Source of the DNA: Carposina sasakii
Taxonomy: Eukaryota; Arthropoda; Insecta; Lepidoptera; Carposinidae
Direction: 5' to 3'
Assembly: GCA_014607495.2 (NCBI GenBank)
Contig: CP053160.1
Location: 5,456,001 to 5,520,000 of the forward strand
Length of the DNA stretch: 64,000 nt
Under the pieces are notes generated by a model. It was given only the letters and a program-made list of their open reading frames with translations, was not told the origin of the DNA and made no database searches. The position numbers and the translations under genes were made by a program. Of this stretch, positions 35,253 to 47,401 are shown one piece after another (the stretch's first letter is position 1; each line of letters opens with the position of its first letter).

Positions 35253-36338
35253 GTATATACACGTAATCAATATTTCGTGTTTGATTGCCACGTTTTTTTA
35301 TTCCAAAGAAAGGAAGGTCATCTCTTTCTGTTTGTGTCGTGCAATTGAGTTAATTCTCTTAAATGAGGCACATAAAAGTTATAATTAAAAAAATTTCAAA
35401 CATTTATTTAATTCTTGAAGTATTATTATTAAAACAGTAGCCCAACTAAGTAAGCCGTAATACAAATGCGATTGATATGCATTATACATATTCAAAATAA
35501 TATCTTTCTCTAAGTAAATATTGGAAAGTACAAGTATCAAGGTGTGGTACTCTGTCTTTAAAGCAGGCTAATTTTATAACTTGCGACCAGCCACTAAACG
35601 TCAAAAGAGGACTACGCAACCGATCCAAAGCATCTCTATTTATCGGTATGGGGCACCGAATTAGTTTTAGTACTAGATTAACTAGTAGAATAACACCAAA
35701 TGTAATTGCAGAGAAAGTCAGTAACTAAGTCGCGATTGCAACTAGTTGCAAGTTACAAAATCACCCTACCGTAGTCAAAGACCGAAGTAATTATGCTTGA
35801 TCGCCTTGATTTACGTTTGAACACAACAACAGGGTCAATTCTGACCGTCACACTTAAACGTAAAATTAAGACAGGTTTGTCTCTCTCCATTCTTAACATA
35901 AATGGCTGCGACAGAAAAGGACATAACCTCAGATGTATGATATACATAGATGGAGCCTCATACCGAATTTTTCGTACCACTTTCTCATTCTGACCATAGA
36001 CAACTAAGATAATTAAGGATGTGCTCTATACGTTAAAATATATCGAAATTAATGAAAATGTCGATATATAAAGCTATGCCAATTCATAACTGAACAACTA
36101 GAAGAAGTTCCGTGCCCCTTAGATAGTAAGAGTTTGTTTCAACGCCCGTGTCCATTATCAGAATCGGCAACTTGCGTACATTAACGTTAAGACAATCACT
36201 ACATATTATAAAATAAAGTCGCTTGCCGCTGTCTGTCCGTTCCTATGTATGCATTTGAAATTGAAAAAAAAAAATGGTAAATTGCATATGTAAAGGGATA
36301 AATAAAAATAAAAAGAAGTAATAGCAGTCAATATAATA

Positions 36339-36461
36339 TTAAGATTTATAACACCTATCGTTAGCAATAAAATGTTTACTCCGATTCCTTTCCTCGTTCC
36401 AACCATATTCGGTTTCATAATCAGGATCCATAATCGGTTTAAATGTTTCTCTGACGGGATC
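36339..36461 (-). CDS. Candidate terminal exon of an unrecognised gene
   Basis: On the minus strand an acceptor (TTTTGTAG) precedes 40 codons beginning DPVRETFKPIMDPDYETEYG and continuing with WNEERNRSKHF, then a stop. The frame is closed upstream by the TAG of the acceptor, so it can only be a spliced exon. The residue mix (D, E, R, N, W, Y) is unlike chance translation of this AT-rich DNA. I recognise no family. No partner exon was convincingly found between here and 40.6 kb; a weak donor-bearing stretch at 36680-36776 does not match in phase. It is not an alternative end of pyridoxal kinase, because the phase differs. Confidence 0.35.
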   Translation of the reverse strand, partial: DPVRETFKPIMDPDYETEYGWNEERNRSKHFIANDRCYKS

Positions 36462-37183
36462 CTACAAAATACATTATAAATGAAATATCGATATATCAAC
36501 CGGATAAGATTTTACGGCACTAGCATAACCTATAAGGTAAAATGAAAACATCGTTTAATTTAAATGTTACCTTTATTAACATGTATATATTTACATGGCT
36601 CCCTTTGAAAAACTAGGCTTTATTTCTGGAGATATCTATAGATAAAATATCTATAGATAAACACAAAACAAAACTTACCTATCAAAGTTCAAAATATATC
36701 CGGCATTCTATGTATTTGATGAATATACGTTACATCCAGGTATACTACAGGCCATTGCCAGTTCTTAAGATATAAAATATTTAAATAGCAATGCTTAAAA
36801 CACCTCCGATACTAAAATATTATTCAAAAATCTCACTTTCTTACTTGAAAGAAATATAAGCGACTAAACTAAATCACAACCTTTCGCTGTCAAATAAGGC
36901 CTAGCCTTACGAATATCTTGACATCGCAATTGGATTGGGTTGGACCAGAGACCGTGTTCCGAATGTGACGAAAATGGTAACTTTTTAGGTGTTACACTGA
37001 CACACTTGAATAAACACCTAGAAATATATGTTTGTTTCTCTCTAACATATTGAAAAAAGACAAGATAAGAGTACGAGTTTATAAACTCTTAATTTCGAGT
37101 TGGGGCCTTGGACATAACGGATTATATTATGGAGAAGTGTTTTTATAAATTTATCTTAGTCAAGATATTACACTTCTCCATAA

Positions 37184-37502
37184 TACAGGGTGAAACGTTC
37201 CCGAAAACTACGGAATCTCCTCATCATCACGATCATTTTCTCCATGGATGGGAAGTGTCTGGTTTCCAAAATATTAGGGTCCAAAGTTGAGTAAATAGAC
37301 TGCGTTTTTCTGCATAAATGCACATAGACGCGCGTAAACATAATTAATATCTGTCTATAAAAAAACTAACATAAACACTATAAATTTCGCACGATCAAGA
37401 ATTTAAAATTAAAAAAAAAAAAAATCCCAGCATTTTTTTTGGATTTACTTTATTTCATGTATAGAATACTACCCTTCGTTAAAGGTGGCCACAAAAATAC
37501 GT
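37184..37502. mobile_element. CAGGATG-family element, shortened copy
   Basis: Starts TACAGGGTGAAACGTTCCCG and carries the same internal blocks as 17442-17804, with several deletions. It separates two pieces (37109-37183 and 37503-37790) that match parts of the tRNA-like repeat at 18417-18700, so it may have inserted into that repeat. Confidence 0.7.
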
Positions 37503-37790
37503 AGTTTAGATATGGTTGATCGCTCAGATTCAGATCAATTAGAGGGATTCAGCTTTGTTTACCGAGATTTGGCTAGTGTTAGATTTAGCGAGATTAGGGC
37601 TATCGGGATGAAAAAATAACGTTGCCAATAGTAATTGAAAAAAAAAGAGATGGTGAAATTCGTCATCCGAGTAATTGACCCGGTAGCTCAGTGGTAAGAG
37701 CGCTGGCACGGAATGCAGAGGTCGTGGGTTCGAGTCCCACTCAGGTGAAGAATTTTTTCATTTCTTTATTAATAATTTTAGAAAAGGACA
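37503..37790 (+). mobile_element. tRNA-like repeat, copy 3, with upstream body
   Basis: Plus-strand copy. A-box TAGCTCAGTGG is at 37684-37694 and B-box GGTTCGAGTCC at 37727-37737. The 'gaaattcgtcatccgagtaa' block and further upstream sequence match the reverse strand of 18490-18640. The tRNA-like part lies near the 3' end rather than the 5' end, unlike a simple SINE. Confidence 0.7.
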
Positions 37791-38053
37791 TGTTGGAGTA
37801 ATCTTAAGATTAGGTTTAAGTGTGACGGTCAGAATCGATCATAATATGAATAAAACAAATTAATATGCCTACACTATCACAGATATTAACATAGATTATT
37901 TGGAAGACATTTGATTGGTCAGTGCAAATTATAATAACGCACTATTTGGTATCAACAATATCAATAAGTTCATTAACTATTTCGTGGATTCTATTTTACC
38001 CGTTTTCGTTTTGTAACGTAAAACATTTCAACTTTGTCGACACTTTGTTCTGA

Positions 38054-38169
38054 GGGGTAAGGACGAACCTCTCGATAGCCCGTAACGCTATCGTCCAACT
38101 GTCAAATCACATAGATTTTGCTAGCGAGTCGTTAGCGTTACGCCCCGTAAAAAGGTTCGTGCTTACCCC
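38054..38169. mobile_element. 116-bp palindromic MITE, GGGGTAAG family, copy 3
   Basis: Reverse-orientation copy of the element at 27848, same length and highly similar. A CTGA flank on the right resembles the left flank, but the target duplication is not certain. Confidence 0.85.
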
Positions 38170-38744
38170 ACTGAAAAAGGAACTACTATAACTTTTTATT
38201 TCGCCATGCATATTCGTTATATTTTCTTTTTACATTCTCTGTAAGTTAATAGTATAATATTTACGGATTATGTAATACGATATTATGGTGAAACATAGTA
38301 GACTCCATTTTGTTAATAAGTAGGTAAGTACTTACTTTTTTCTATAAATCTATTTAACAACTATGATATAGGTAGTTTCATATCTATATATTAGATTTTT
38401 ACATAGCATACTATAGGTACATTATGTACCTTCACGTATAAGTCGTATCAAAATAATATATATAGTACAACAAGTCTGTGACCATGATTTAAAACTGTGA
38501 CCATTATACAAATCAACAATGTACTCGTACAAGTACAAAAATTAAATGCTTTAAAATTAATATTAAAACGCACATGAAAAACATTTTAGTTTGTACAACC
38601 GAAGCGAGCGCAGCGAACGAAATATGAATTTACGTGCATAAATAACAATTCATAAACATCTTTTAATATATGAAAAATAACAATAATTAAATACACTAGG
38701 AACTAGGAGCATTATTGCTTAAAATTCTTGTATCACTACATATT

Positions 38745-38910
38745 ATATAACAAAGTCGCTTGCCGCTGTCTGTCCGTCCCTATGTATGCTTAGATCTTTC
38801 AAACCAGGGAACGGATTATGATGCGGTTTTTTTAATAGATAGGCTCCGGCCCGGCTTCGCACGGGAGTAATGCGTTCTCACGCGGGCGAAGCCGTGGGCG
38901 TCATTAATAA
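38745..38910 (+). mobile_element. Helitron-like fragment
   Basis: 'gtcgcttgccgctgtctgtc' and 'ttatgatgcggtttttttaa' followed by a 'cacgcgggcgaagccgtggg' end. Related left parts recur at 36200-36255, 41375-41516 and 43996-44220. Confidence 0.55.
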
Positions 38911-39529
38911 AAATAATAAATTTTATTGCAAAAATAATGATTTACGTTGTTCAAAACAAATTAACCGAAAATCATGAGTCAATAAAATCTAATAATACAA
39001 TCGCAAGCAACCCCAAATAAAGAAAGCGAATGTATCATAACGACCTAATACTAACAAAATACCTTAAAATTTTCTATTTCTTATGTTCTAAGAACATTAT
39101 TGTCTTTATCTAAAATATTAATAACCAGTAGTTATTAACTCTATTAATAGTTATTAATTACTACCTACATATACCTTTATACTTTCATGTGATTATAAAA
39201 GTACTTACATACAAGGTAAAATTGTACTTAGTTTTGTTACTAGGTATATTTGTCTATGTAAATAACAGCTAGATAATTATATATTGTCTTTACTTACACG
39301 ATTTTATCATCGTAATAAATTCATTACTACTGCAGAGGAAATAAATTAATACTACTTTAAACTGTATTCCGCAAATGTTCAAAAACAGCAATGGACTGTA
39401 AAAAAGTTCAATATACAATCTTGCTGCTTTTATTAGTAACTACAATTTCTTAAAAAACAAATCACGGTTCATGTTATGAGTTATAGTTACCTTGGTTAGT
39501 GTTTAATGCCAAAGCGGGATAAGCTTTGT

Positions 39530-39790
39530 CATTAATCTATACAGACCGAAGATATATTGGGGTTATAAAAATCATGTAACGGATCGCTGTCCAAGAGGAG
39601 AACAATGTAGACAGCTGGAAGCCACATATATACCTATCCGAAAAGGAATAACTTGCGTATAGAATACCCATCAATTTGATACTCAGCAAACGCGCACTAT
39701 AGTACCCTCCAGCGGCTAGTTGACAAGATTTCCCGTGTATGGCAATAAGCTTTGAAGAGCGAGAGTTTGGCCTCCTCACTACAACGGGAA
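39530..39790 (-). mobile_element. LINE-like coding remnant
   Basis: The minus strand reads FSRCSEEAKLSLFKAYC followed by divergence and a stop. This resembles a conserved block of lepidopteran LINE reverse transcriptases. The rest is frame-broken. Classification rests on one short block. Confidence 0.4.
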
Positions 39791-40661
39791 AATTCGAATA
39801 ACATGTTACGACCGCTTACGCTCCCTGTTGTCTGTGTCGTAATGATGTGCACTCGATTGATTTTAATTTCATAATCTCACGTAACACGCGCTTAAAGAAC
39901 CAATTTCGATGCCAGTTTTCAGGATTCCGCATAGCAGCACCATATCCGCATGTGATACACTAACACCATCCACGCGGCACCCCACACGCATCCCACTTAA
40001 TCATATAGGGTGACCCCCCTTTTTATCTGAGCGGACCATTTAACAAAATTGGTTTGTTTTCCGTAAAATATCCTCAGTTTTTATCCCGGATAATTATCGT
40101 AACGGATCGCTTTGTACATTAAATAAGAAAAAATTCTGCAATAGTACCCATACAATGCGGACGCTAATCTCAGAGTGAACCACTTTCGCAGGGAATATAT
40201 TGTTACAGGTCCCACTAGTTTATAACTAATGACATTTTGTTTTTTCTGTAAAAGTTGGAATAAAATTGGACAAGGACGATTTCTAATAACGACTATCAGG
40301 TTGAGTAATTTGGCCTACATTGCCTTGACCCAATTTTTATTAGCTAAATCATATTTTTTTGCCGGTGATAAACTCATACTGGCGCTACAGAAATTACATA
40401 ACGATGAGCCATGTGGATTAGGCCCCCTCCTTTTCTAAATTCCGTGATTTAGGTAATGTCGTTCTAATTATTTTTCATCAAAAAATCATAATGGCTTAAT
40501 GAGACGAATATGACGATAAAATAATTTATGATCTAGATTTCAGTTTACCTAATAGAGCACCAAGTACTCAATGGATTTAATTATTGGTCTTTCGACAAAG
40601 TATGTACTTTTGTTGCAGAGATTTTTTTAAATTGATGGGCTGACTTTGGTACAATACCTAT

Positions 40662-43600
40662 TTAAGACTTATTCTTAATTTTCACAGCGCTTATAGTAAC
40701 TTTAGGGTTTTCAATCACACCCTTATTCTGAATAAGCCTTAACTCTCTGTTCTGCGGCGGTATTTTGGAATCAGGTATAATAGCTGAAACAAAATTAAAA
40801 TATTTATATGTACTATACCAATAGAAAATACTTTTATATTGTCATGAGGTCATCTTGAAAATAAAGTGAATCGATCTTTCCTTGCATACTCGGACATCTA
40901 GTATTTCTAGTAATTTTTCTATTCAAAGGTTAGCGTGTAAAGGTTTCGTATATTTATAAAGTTAAATCAATATAAAATAGTCTAGTGGCCGTTTCATAGA
41001 ATAGCTCCTAGGCCTAATTTCGGAACTAACATTTTTCTAAGCAGTAACTCAGATATTGTAGTCGTAAACATATAAACTAGCGCCATCGTTTGGTGAAATC
41101 ATTCGATGAAACACTCTAGGTACATAGAAAACCAAACAGCAAGACCATGGAAATGTTCGAAGACCTACCTCTAGCTGTCTCATAGGTATCCTTCACAATA
41201 GCTTGCAGTGTAGCTATCGTCTTCTCCAGCGTGTCTTTGATGTCGTAGTTGGTTTTATGCGACCACGCGAGGAACAGTGCCGCAAACAGATCGCCCGTGC
41301 CCGTGAAATTTGTACTCACTTTTGGTATCTCGATTGTGTAGCATGCGCCTGAAATAAGGTGCTTTATTGCCTACAATCATAACATTGTATAAAACAAAGT
41401 TGCTTCCTGCTGTTTGTCTGTCCCTATGTATGCAAAGATATTTTAAACTACGCAACGGAATTTGATGCAGTTTTTTAAAGATTAACCCATGCGAAGCCGG
41501 GGGCGTGTCGCTAGTTCAATAAAAGTTGTATGGCCTAGATTTTAACAAAGTGCGAACTCAATCAAAGTTTAAATCGCCAAAAGGACAGAATATTTATCTA
41601 GACTAGTGTACGCATCTATAGCAACGTAGCATGGAACATCTTTAATGTAAGGCAGCCTTAAAGTCGGCAACCAATCTGTTTTTTACTGAGTTTTTATATC
41701 ATATAAATGGATGCACATGTAAGTAGTCATTGCAAGAAGAGGTTTCAGCGCTGTTCAATCCGAATAGCACCTTAAACGTTTATTTTTTGCTGCTTTGAAT
41801 TTCGTGCGATACGCGTCACAGTATCACTTCAAATAGCTGACCTACCTTCAGTACTAGCAATGCCAATCATCTTGCTTTCGTCGCCTAACTCTGTACTGGA
41901 CAGGACAACAGTCTTCACGCCCTTCTGGTGCAGTGCAGCGATCACATTCAGGGCTCCATCGAGGTCCGTCATCTTCATACCCGTTAGTCGTTCCGCCTCA
42001 AACTGATTGGGGGTTATAATGTCAGCTAAAGGTACCACTACGTCGCGGTATACCGGCAGGATGTCTTCTGGGACGTACATTTTGCCGTTGTCGCCCATGA
42101 CTGGGTCGCAAACTGAAATTATGAGATACAGGATGTCAAAAGACAAAGTTGTCTCTTTAGTAGCTCACACTTTGTAACTGTACAATCATTTTTTTCTATT
42201 CAAGCAGCCCTGGGAATCAACTGGTTTCCAAGATATTGAGCTCAAAATTAACATTAACAGTAGCATTGACTATACATAGGTATAGTTAACTACTTATGAT
42301 TAGTGAGTATAAAGCTTAAAAGTAGTAAGTACCAACTAAACATGTTAGGAAAAGGCAGAAGTGAAATATTTGTAAATGGTCTCTTCTTGTGTGAGAATAA
42401 ACGGGTCCTACACAGACTGGTTCACCATCGAAAAGGGTGTTAGACAGAGATGTGTAGCGTCACCGTGGCTATTCAATCTATTCATGGACAGTTTGCAAGG
42501 TTTGAAAGACGATGATTGTGGTCTAAGAATGAATGAGTTACTTGTCAAATGCCTTCTCTATGCCGATGACATGGTTTTGCTTGCGTCTTCGGAGGAGGAG
42601 TTGCAGGAGATGGTAAAAAAATGCATGGATCATTTGAAAGTAAAGGGATGAAGATGAATGTAAGTAAGACGAAAGTGATGGTTTTTGAAAAGGATGAGGT
42701 AATGGCGAATTGCAAAATAATGATTGGCGAAGAAAGATTGGAGCAAGTGACTGAGTTCGTGTATCTGGGGACTTTGTTTACAAGGGATGGTAAGCATGAC
42801 AAAGATATTGTAAGGAGAGTGAATGCTGGGAATCGGGTGAAGTGAAAGTGTCGCAAGCGGCACGTCTGGCTGTTCATGGAGGTGTTTTGGTGCCGACTCT
42901 TATGTATGGAAGTGAAAGTTGGGTATGGCAGAAACCAAAACACCAAAGTCAAGTGAATGCAGTGGAAATGAGAGCATTGAGAAGTACGTATGGAGTCACT
43001 TTGAAAGATAGAATAAGAAATGAGGTGATCAGAAAGAAGTGTGGTATAAATGTGGACGTGGTGACGAAGATTGAGAAGGGTATGTTGAGGTGGTTTGGGC
43101 ATGTGGAGAGGATGAGTGAAAGTAGACTGACAGTACAGAAAGTGTACAACGGAAGAGTGGATGGAAGGGTTGGAAGGGGAAGACCTCGCCGGACTTTCAC
43201 CGATCAAATTGGTGAAATTCTAATGAAAGGTCAGGTCAAGAGTACCCTAAACCGAGGAGCGTGTATGAAGAATATCATGAAAGTAGATGAAGCGAAAGAG
43301 GTGTATCAGGATCGTAGCAAATGGAGATCCGTGATCTCTGCCTACCCCTCCGGGAAAGAGGCGTGATTATTATGTATGTATGTATGTAGGTCTAATCAAA
43401 ATATTTTTTCAAAAACATGTTTTCTCTGGAGCAAAGTAAAGATTGATAATTTATATGACAATAAAATGTTGCAATATCTCCTCTACTGTAATGTAGGTTA
43501 AGGTTACATCCATAAATTTTTAATATAGTGCTTTACAATTCATTGAACATTTGAAGTCTTGATTTGTTTTCAAATATTTTATCTTATGTTTATGTTTAAA

Positions 43601-45361
43601 ACATAACATAAATATTTGGTGACAATTGAGTTCTTTTATGCAATATGGCAAAATATTAAGCAAGATGGTAGTTATTAAATTTCATGTTAGTAATTTGCTA
43701 AAGCAAACAAGAATGATAAGATATGAGAATTTCTATGATAATTTTTATGATGCACACAAGATAAAAATTCTTTGTAGATCTATATGAACCATAAGTATGT
43801 ATTTGAATTTAGTATGAAAAAAGGGTCCAAAAAGGGCAAATTTGTGTTTCATGTATAGCCAGAACTGAATAATCATAAAGGAGGTTCCACAGCCATGTTT
43901 AACACAGCAGTGACAAATGTAAATAATCAGTGACAAGTTGCTAGTCTATTTATACATTTAGTAAAAACTTTCCGAATGAGTGAGAATCACTACATAATAT
44001 AAAACAAAACTGCTTCCTGCTGTCTGTTTATCCCTATACTTAGTTAGCTTAGATTCTTTAAAACTATGCAACAGATTTTAATGCAGTTTATTTAAATAGA
44101 CTGATTTAAGAGGAAGGTTTAATGTCATAACTAGAGATCCGACCAGGTGTCACACAGGTGCATTGCTGATATGAAATTCCCTTTATTACAGACAAAGTCA
44201 TGGACGGATGCTAGTTAATATATATAATTAGCACAGTAACAGCCAATATACAAGTTGCTTAGGAAGATAACCCAAAATAAAGATAAATTAGCTCAAATTA
44301 TATAGATACATCAGTTTAGTCACATAGATATTATGTGTGATAAGATAACCCAAAACATACAATTCAACAGACAAGAAAAAGTAATAGTAAGTTGTGAAAT
44401 GGTTATCTATTGTCTATTTATATCCATGGAGGATATCTATCCATAATCCGTCAAAGATGAATTTTCCTGCGATTCTGCCTGGTTAAATCCCACATAAAAA
44501 ACCCTTTGATAGTGTGATGTATTATTACATTTAATAATATAAACTTTTTATAATGAAAAAATATGCTTACTTGTCAAATTTAACTTCACTTATTTGCAAC
44601 ACAGTTTTTATGTGATGGTAATTAAAAACAAGGTAGTTGAAGACTTGAAATGTATGGTATTAAACAGTACTTTTTTTTTGCATATAAATATAGCTGTACT
44701 ATAGGTCTATAGCTATCTATCAAATGTTTACTTATTTTATGGTTCACAAGATGTACCAGCAGTATTTATTTTTTCTCAGAATAGTTAAGAACCAACAAGA
44801 GTTGGTTTTACAATTAAAAAGATGATAAAACAGTCCTTACCATAAACAAGATCTGGATTCTTTTGCCTCAATTTTTTTATTATTTCAGCGATCTGCTTCA
44901 ATGAGTCTGGTGACCTTGAGTAGCCAGTCAGGAAGTGGGTATAATAGTCCACATTATTGAGCACCAGGCCCTGAACCAAATCCTCCATTTCCTCATTCTT
45001 CAGAACTGTGCCTTTTATGTGTTTGTAAGCTGTATGTGTTGAAAATTGCACTGTGTTTATGGAATCCACTTCAAAACCTAGCACCTGTAAATTAATTTGG
45101 TTGTTAATATTCTAATTTCGAAATAAATATATTTACAGTCATCGTAGATTACAGCCAAATGAGGTTTGATAAGGAGTTGTAATTTGTAAACTGAATGTGT
45201 ACAAGAAATTTTTAATATAACATATTCCTATAGGATTTCATGAAAGTAGTTATATTTTTGTTACTCACCTGAAGGGGAAACACAGCACTTTTATTGCCTA
45301 CATAGCCATGAACAACATGGCTTTGAATAGATAATACACGAGGAGTTGAATCTGAAGACAT
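40662..45361 (-). CDS. Pdxk: Pyridoxal kinase
   Basis: ATP-dependent cytosolic kinase that phosphorylates pyridoxal, pyridoxine and pyridoxamine in vitamin B6 salvage. Five minus-strand exons, in transcript order: 45269-45361, 44841-45084, 41846-42112, 41169-41348 and 40662-40783. All have GT..AG borders and matching phases, giving 301 residues (human 312). Motifs: [20 protein letters not shown] at the N-terminus, [46 protein letters not shown], and [15 protein letters not shown] with the catalytic Asp at about residue 221. A C-terminal [14 protein letters not shown] matches the family end. ATG at 45359-45361 begins [15 protein letters not shown] and is the natural start. Intron 2 (42113-44840) holds an RTE-like LINE remnant on the opposite strand and a Helitron-like fragment. 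BLOC1S1 follows on the same strand about 1.1 kb upstream. Confidence 0.96.
41375..41516 (+). mobile_element. Helitron-like fragment in a pyridoxal kinase intron
   Basis: 'acaaagttgcttcctgctgt', 'tgatgcagttttttaaagat' and an end 'cgaagccgggggcgtgtcgc' followed by TAGT. Same family as 38745 and 43996. Confidence 0.55.
42330..43390 (+). mobile_element. RTE-type LINE remnant (reverse transcriptase C-terminal half), frame-broken
   Basis: Antisense to pyridoxal kinase, within its second intron. The translation shows [18 protein letters not shown], the catalytic [12 protein letters not shown] block, [38 protein letters not shown] and a C-terminal [20 protein letters not shown], then a TATG microsatellite tail. 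The 5' part is missing. The frame is broken near 42640 and near 42840, so it is not functional. The last part, 42842-43366, is open for 174 codons. Confidence 0.9.
43996..44220 (+). mobile_element. Helitron-like fragment in pyridoxal kinase intron 2
   Basis: 'aaaactgcttcctgctgtct' left part and 'gatgctagtta' right end. Related to 38745 and 41375. Confidence 0.5.
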
Positions 45362-46503
45362 TTTTGCAGTAGGTTAGGTTAGAAAATAATTATCCTTATG
45401 TCCCGAATTTACGGAACGTATTGCAATCCACTCCACCCAAAGGCAGTTATGCTACTGACTGACCGAATCTAAATTACTGAGTCTGAAACAATTAAGGGCA
45501 ATAAACATAAATTGAGTATTCTTTCATTATCAGTAGGATGATAAGCAATGTTATTATCACCAACCAATCAACACAAGATATTTTAATGAATGGCGGGCGG
45601 GCGGACAACCGTCAAACTCATGTCACACCACAACTCATCTCTTTCTTACTATCGCTTTTAACGATTTGGGTATCCTTCTCTAAAGGGAGAAAACTTTGAC
45701 AGCAGGATAGTGAAAGCAAATTTGTATGGGGAAGAAAGAGATACAGAGTTTTAAGTGTTTTTCTTCTAATATGAAAAGCGAATGAAAAAATCGTATACAT
45801 ACAGCCATGTCTTTACAAAATTATACCGTGTTGTATAAATTACTAGCTTAGCCGATGCCCGCAACTCCGTCCGCGTGAACTACAAAATAATATGCCAACA
45901 GGTTTTTATGTTTAACTATGACTTACTTCCATACCTCTCTTCTGTTTTCATGACCTTTGGGGCAAAATTTAACTTTGAATATCATAAACTTTACATTATG
46001 TATCTAGTCTAGTAAGTACTAGATAGTCATATAGGTATAGGCACGTAGGTATTTATTTAATAACCCATCTTAATATATATAAATCTCCTGTCACGATGTT
46101 TGTCCGCGATGGACTCCTAAACTACTTAACCGATTTTAAATTAAATTGGCACACCGTGAGCAGTCTGGTCCAACTTGAGAGATAGGATAGCTTAGATCTT
46201 TAATTATAGTCGCAATTTTATTTTATTGCAAATTATTTGTCTATAATTAATTGACAGTCACAATTATCTGTTAACTCCAAAAGACTCGATACTTTTCGAC
46301 TGGATTGAGTAAGTAATCAATAGATGGCACTGCTATGGTAAACCGACAAACGTGTCATATAAGCTACAATTCAATTTCCACGCGGACGAAGTCGCGGGCG
46401 TCCACTAGTTACCTATAAAATTGTCTCTCTCGTCTTTTCATAACTAAACTTGCATAGAAAAGCCAATAAAGTGAAATAAAGACAAAACATAAAATTATAC
46501 ATT
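45362..46503. other. Intergenic region between pyridoxal kinase and BLOC1S1
   Basis: Contains the likely pyridoxal kinase promoter just right of 45361 and the BLOC1S1 3' UTR at its right end. A reverse-orientation Helitron-like end fragment lies at about 45849-45885, and a longer Helitron-like element at 46071-46409. No other coding signal was found. Confidence 0.6.
46071..46409 (+). mobile_element. Helitron-like non-autonomous element
   Basis: Starts near 'atatataaatctcctgtcac' and ends 'cacgcggacgaagtcgcggg' followed by CGTCCACTAGT. The terminal hairpin-forming stretch before CTAGT is the hallmark of the lepidopteran Helitron 3' end. The same end appears at 56445-56470 and, reversed, near 47735. 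Confidence 0.7.
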
Positions 46504-47401
46504 TTACTGACTAGTTTGACTACTGCTAGGTTTTTCTTGTGTTGTTTCATACGCCTTCTCCAATGTGTCTTGAACAATTTTCATATCCTTTTCTATACTC
46601 CGGGCCCAATTTTCCACATCACCAATTTCTTTTAAAGCACTGCTAAAGTTTTCAACTAAAGCAAGCCATTGCTGTGTTTGTTTTGCAAAGTTAATTGCTC
46701 CTTGATGTAGCAGTTTAGCTTCAGCATCTAGTTTCTTTTGATTTAGATAAGCTTGAGCAACACTGTAAAAAAAATATCATACACTTAACTATCACACATC
46801 CGAGTTAATAATATTTTGTAGAAAAACTTGCGAGCCTAGCATGATCTGCAAAACACATTATGATAAACCGATTTATAGACATTTAGCCTGTCAAAATACG
46901 ATGAATATAGCCGCTATGCGCCATATTGAATCTTGTAGAGACGATACGATATCGTACGATAGGAGTCATGCTAGGGGGGCTGATGTAGTTAGGGTGCAGT
47001 GTGACTGACTAAACTAGAAACAACAATAGTAAACCAACAGGGCAGACACAATGTACTTATCGACTATCTATTATTATGAGTAGGTATCATGTCCATACCG
47101 TGAGGCAGTTTTGTAAAATATTGACTTTAGTAGGTATTTCTTACCCTACATTTAGATGATCTACAAGTGCTTGTGTCAACTCATTAGCAGCAGCAATACA
47201 ATCCTTACGCTTTTGTTCTGTAAATTAAAGGTAACGTTCACTCAATGCATCGCAATTATAGCGAGTTATTTTTCTTATTGATTATTGTTAATACTGATCA
47301 TCAATATCAAAATCACAGTTCAAAATAAACAAACATTCACCTTGGACAACTCTTCTGGTTGCCTGTTTAGCTTGATGCTCTTTTAGTACTGAAGATAACA
47401 T
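46504..47401 (-). CDS. BLOC1S1: Biogenesis of lysosome-related organelles complex 1 subunit 1
   Basis: Small coiled-coil subunit shared by BLOC-1 and BORC, which act in lysosome-related organelle formation and lysosome positioning. Exons in transcript order: 47341-47401, 47145-47217 and 46504-46762, with matching phases and GT..AG borders, encoding 130 residues (human 125). Diagnostic blocks are MLSSVLKEHQAKQ, ALVDHLNVGVAQAYLNQKKL and LKEIGDVENWARSIEKDM. The C-terminal tail is rich in Ser, Thr and Gln. The ATG at 47399-47401 matches the family start. Confidence is high from the near-complete match of block order and length to family knowledge. Confidence 0.96.

Larger units (their letters stand above)
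35253..40661. other. Intergenic region between the MBOAT7-like gene and pyridoxal kinase
   Basis: It holds the candidate exon at 36339-36461 and Helitron-like fragments near 36200, 38745-38910 and 40055-40250. It also holds the tRNA-like repeat and inserted element (37109-37790), a MITE at 38054, an 85-bp repeat copy at 37917-38001 and a LINE-like stretch at 39530-39790. Between 38170 and 38740, and 38920 and 39520, I see only AT-rich DNA. Confidence 0.6.

Noticed and set aside
36206..36499. 97-codon minus-strand frame overlapping the candidate exon
   Set aside because: The hydrophobic, low-complexity translation is typical of AT-rich non-coding DNA. The alternative frame with acceptor and stop is more protein-like.
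37678..37750. Functional tRNA gene
   Set aside because: A- and B-boxes and a T-arm are present, but the anticodon stem is mismatched, the base before the anticodon is not U and the sequence recurs inside a repeat. It is a tRNA-derived repeat.
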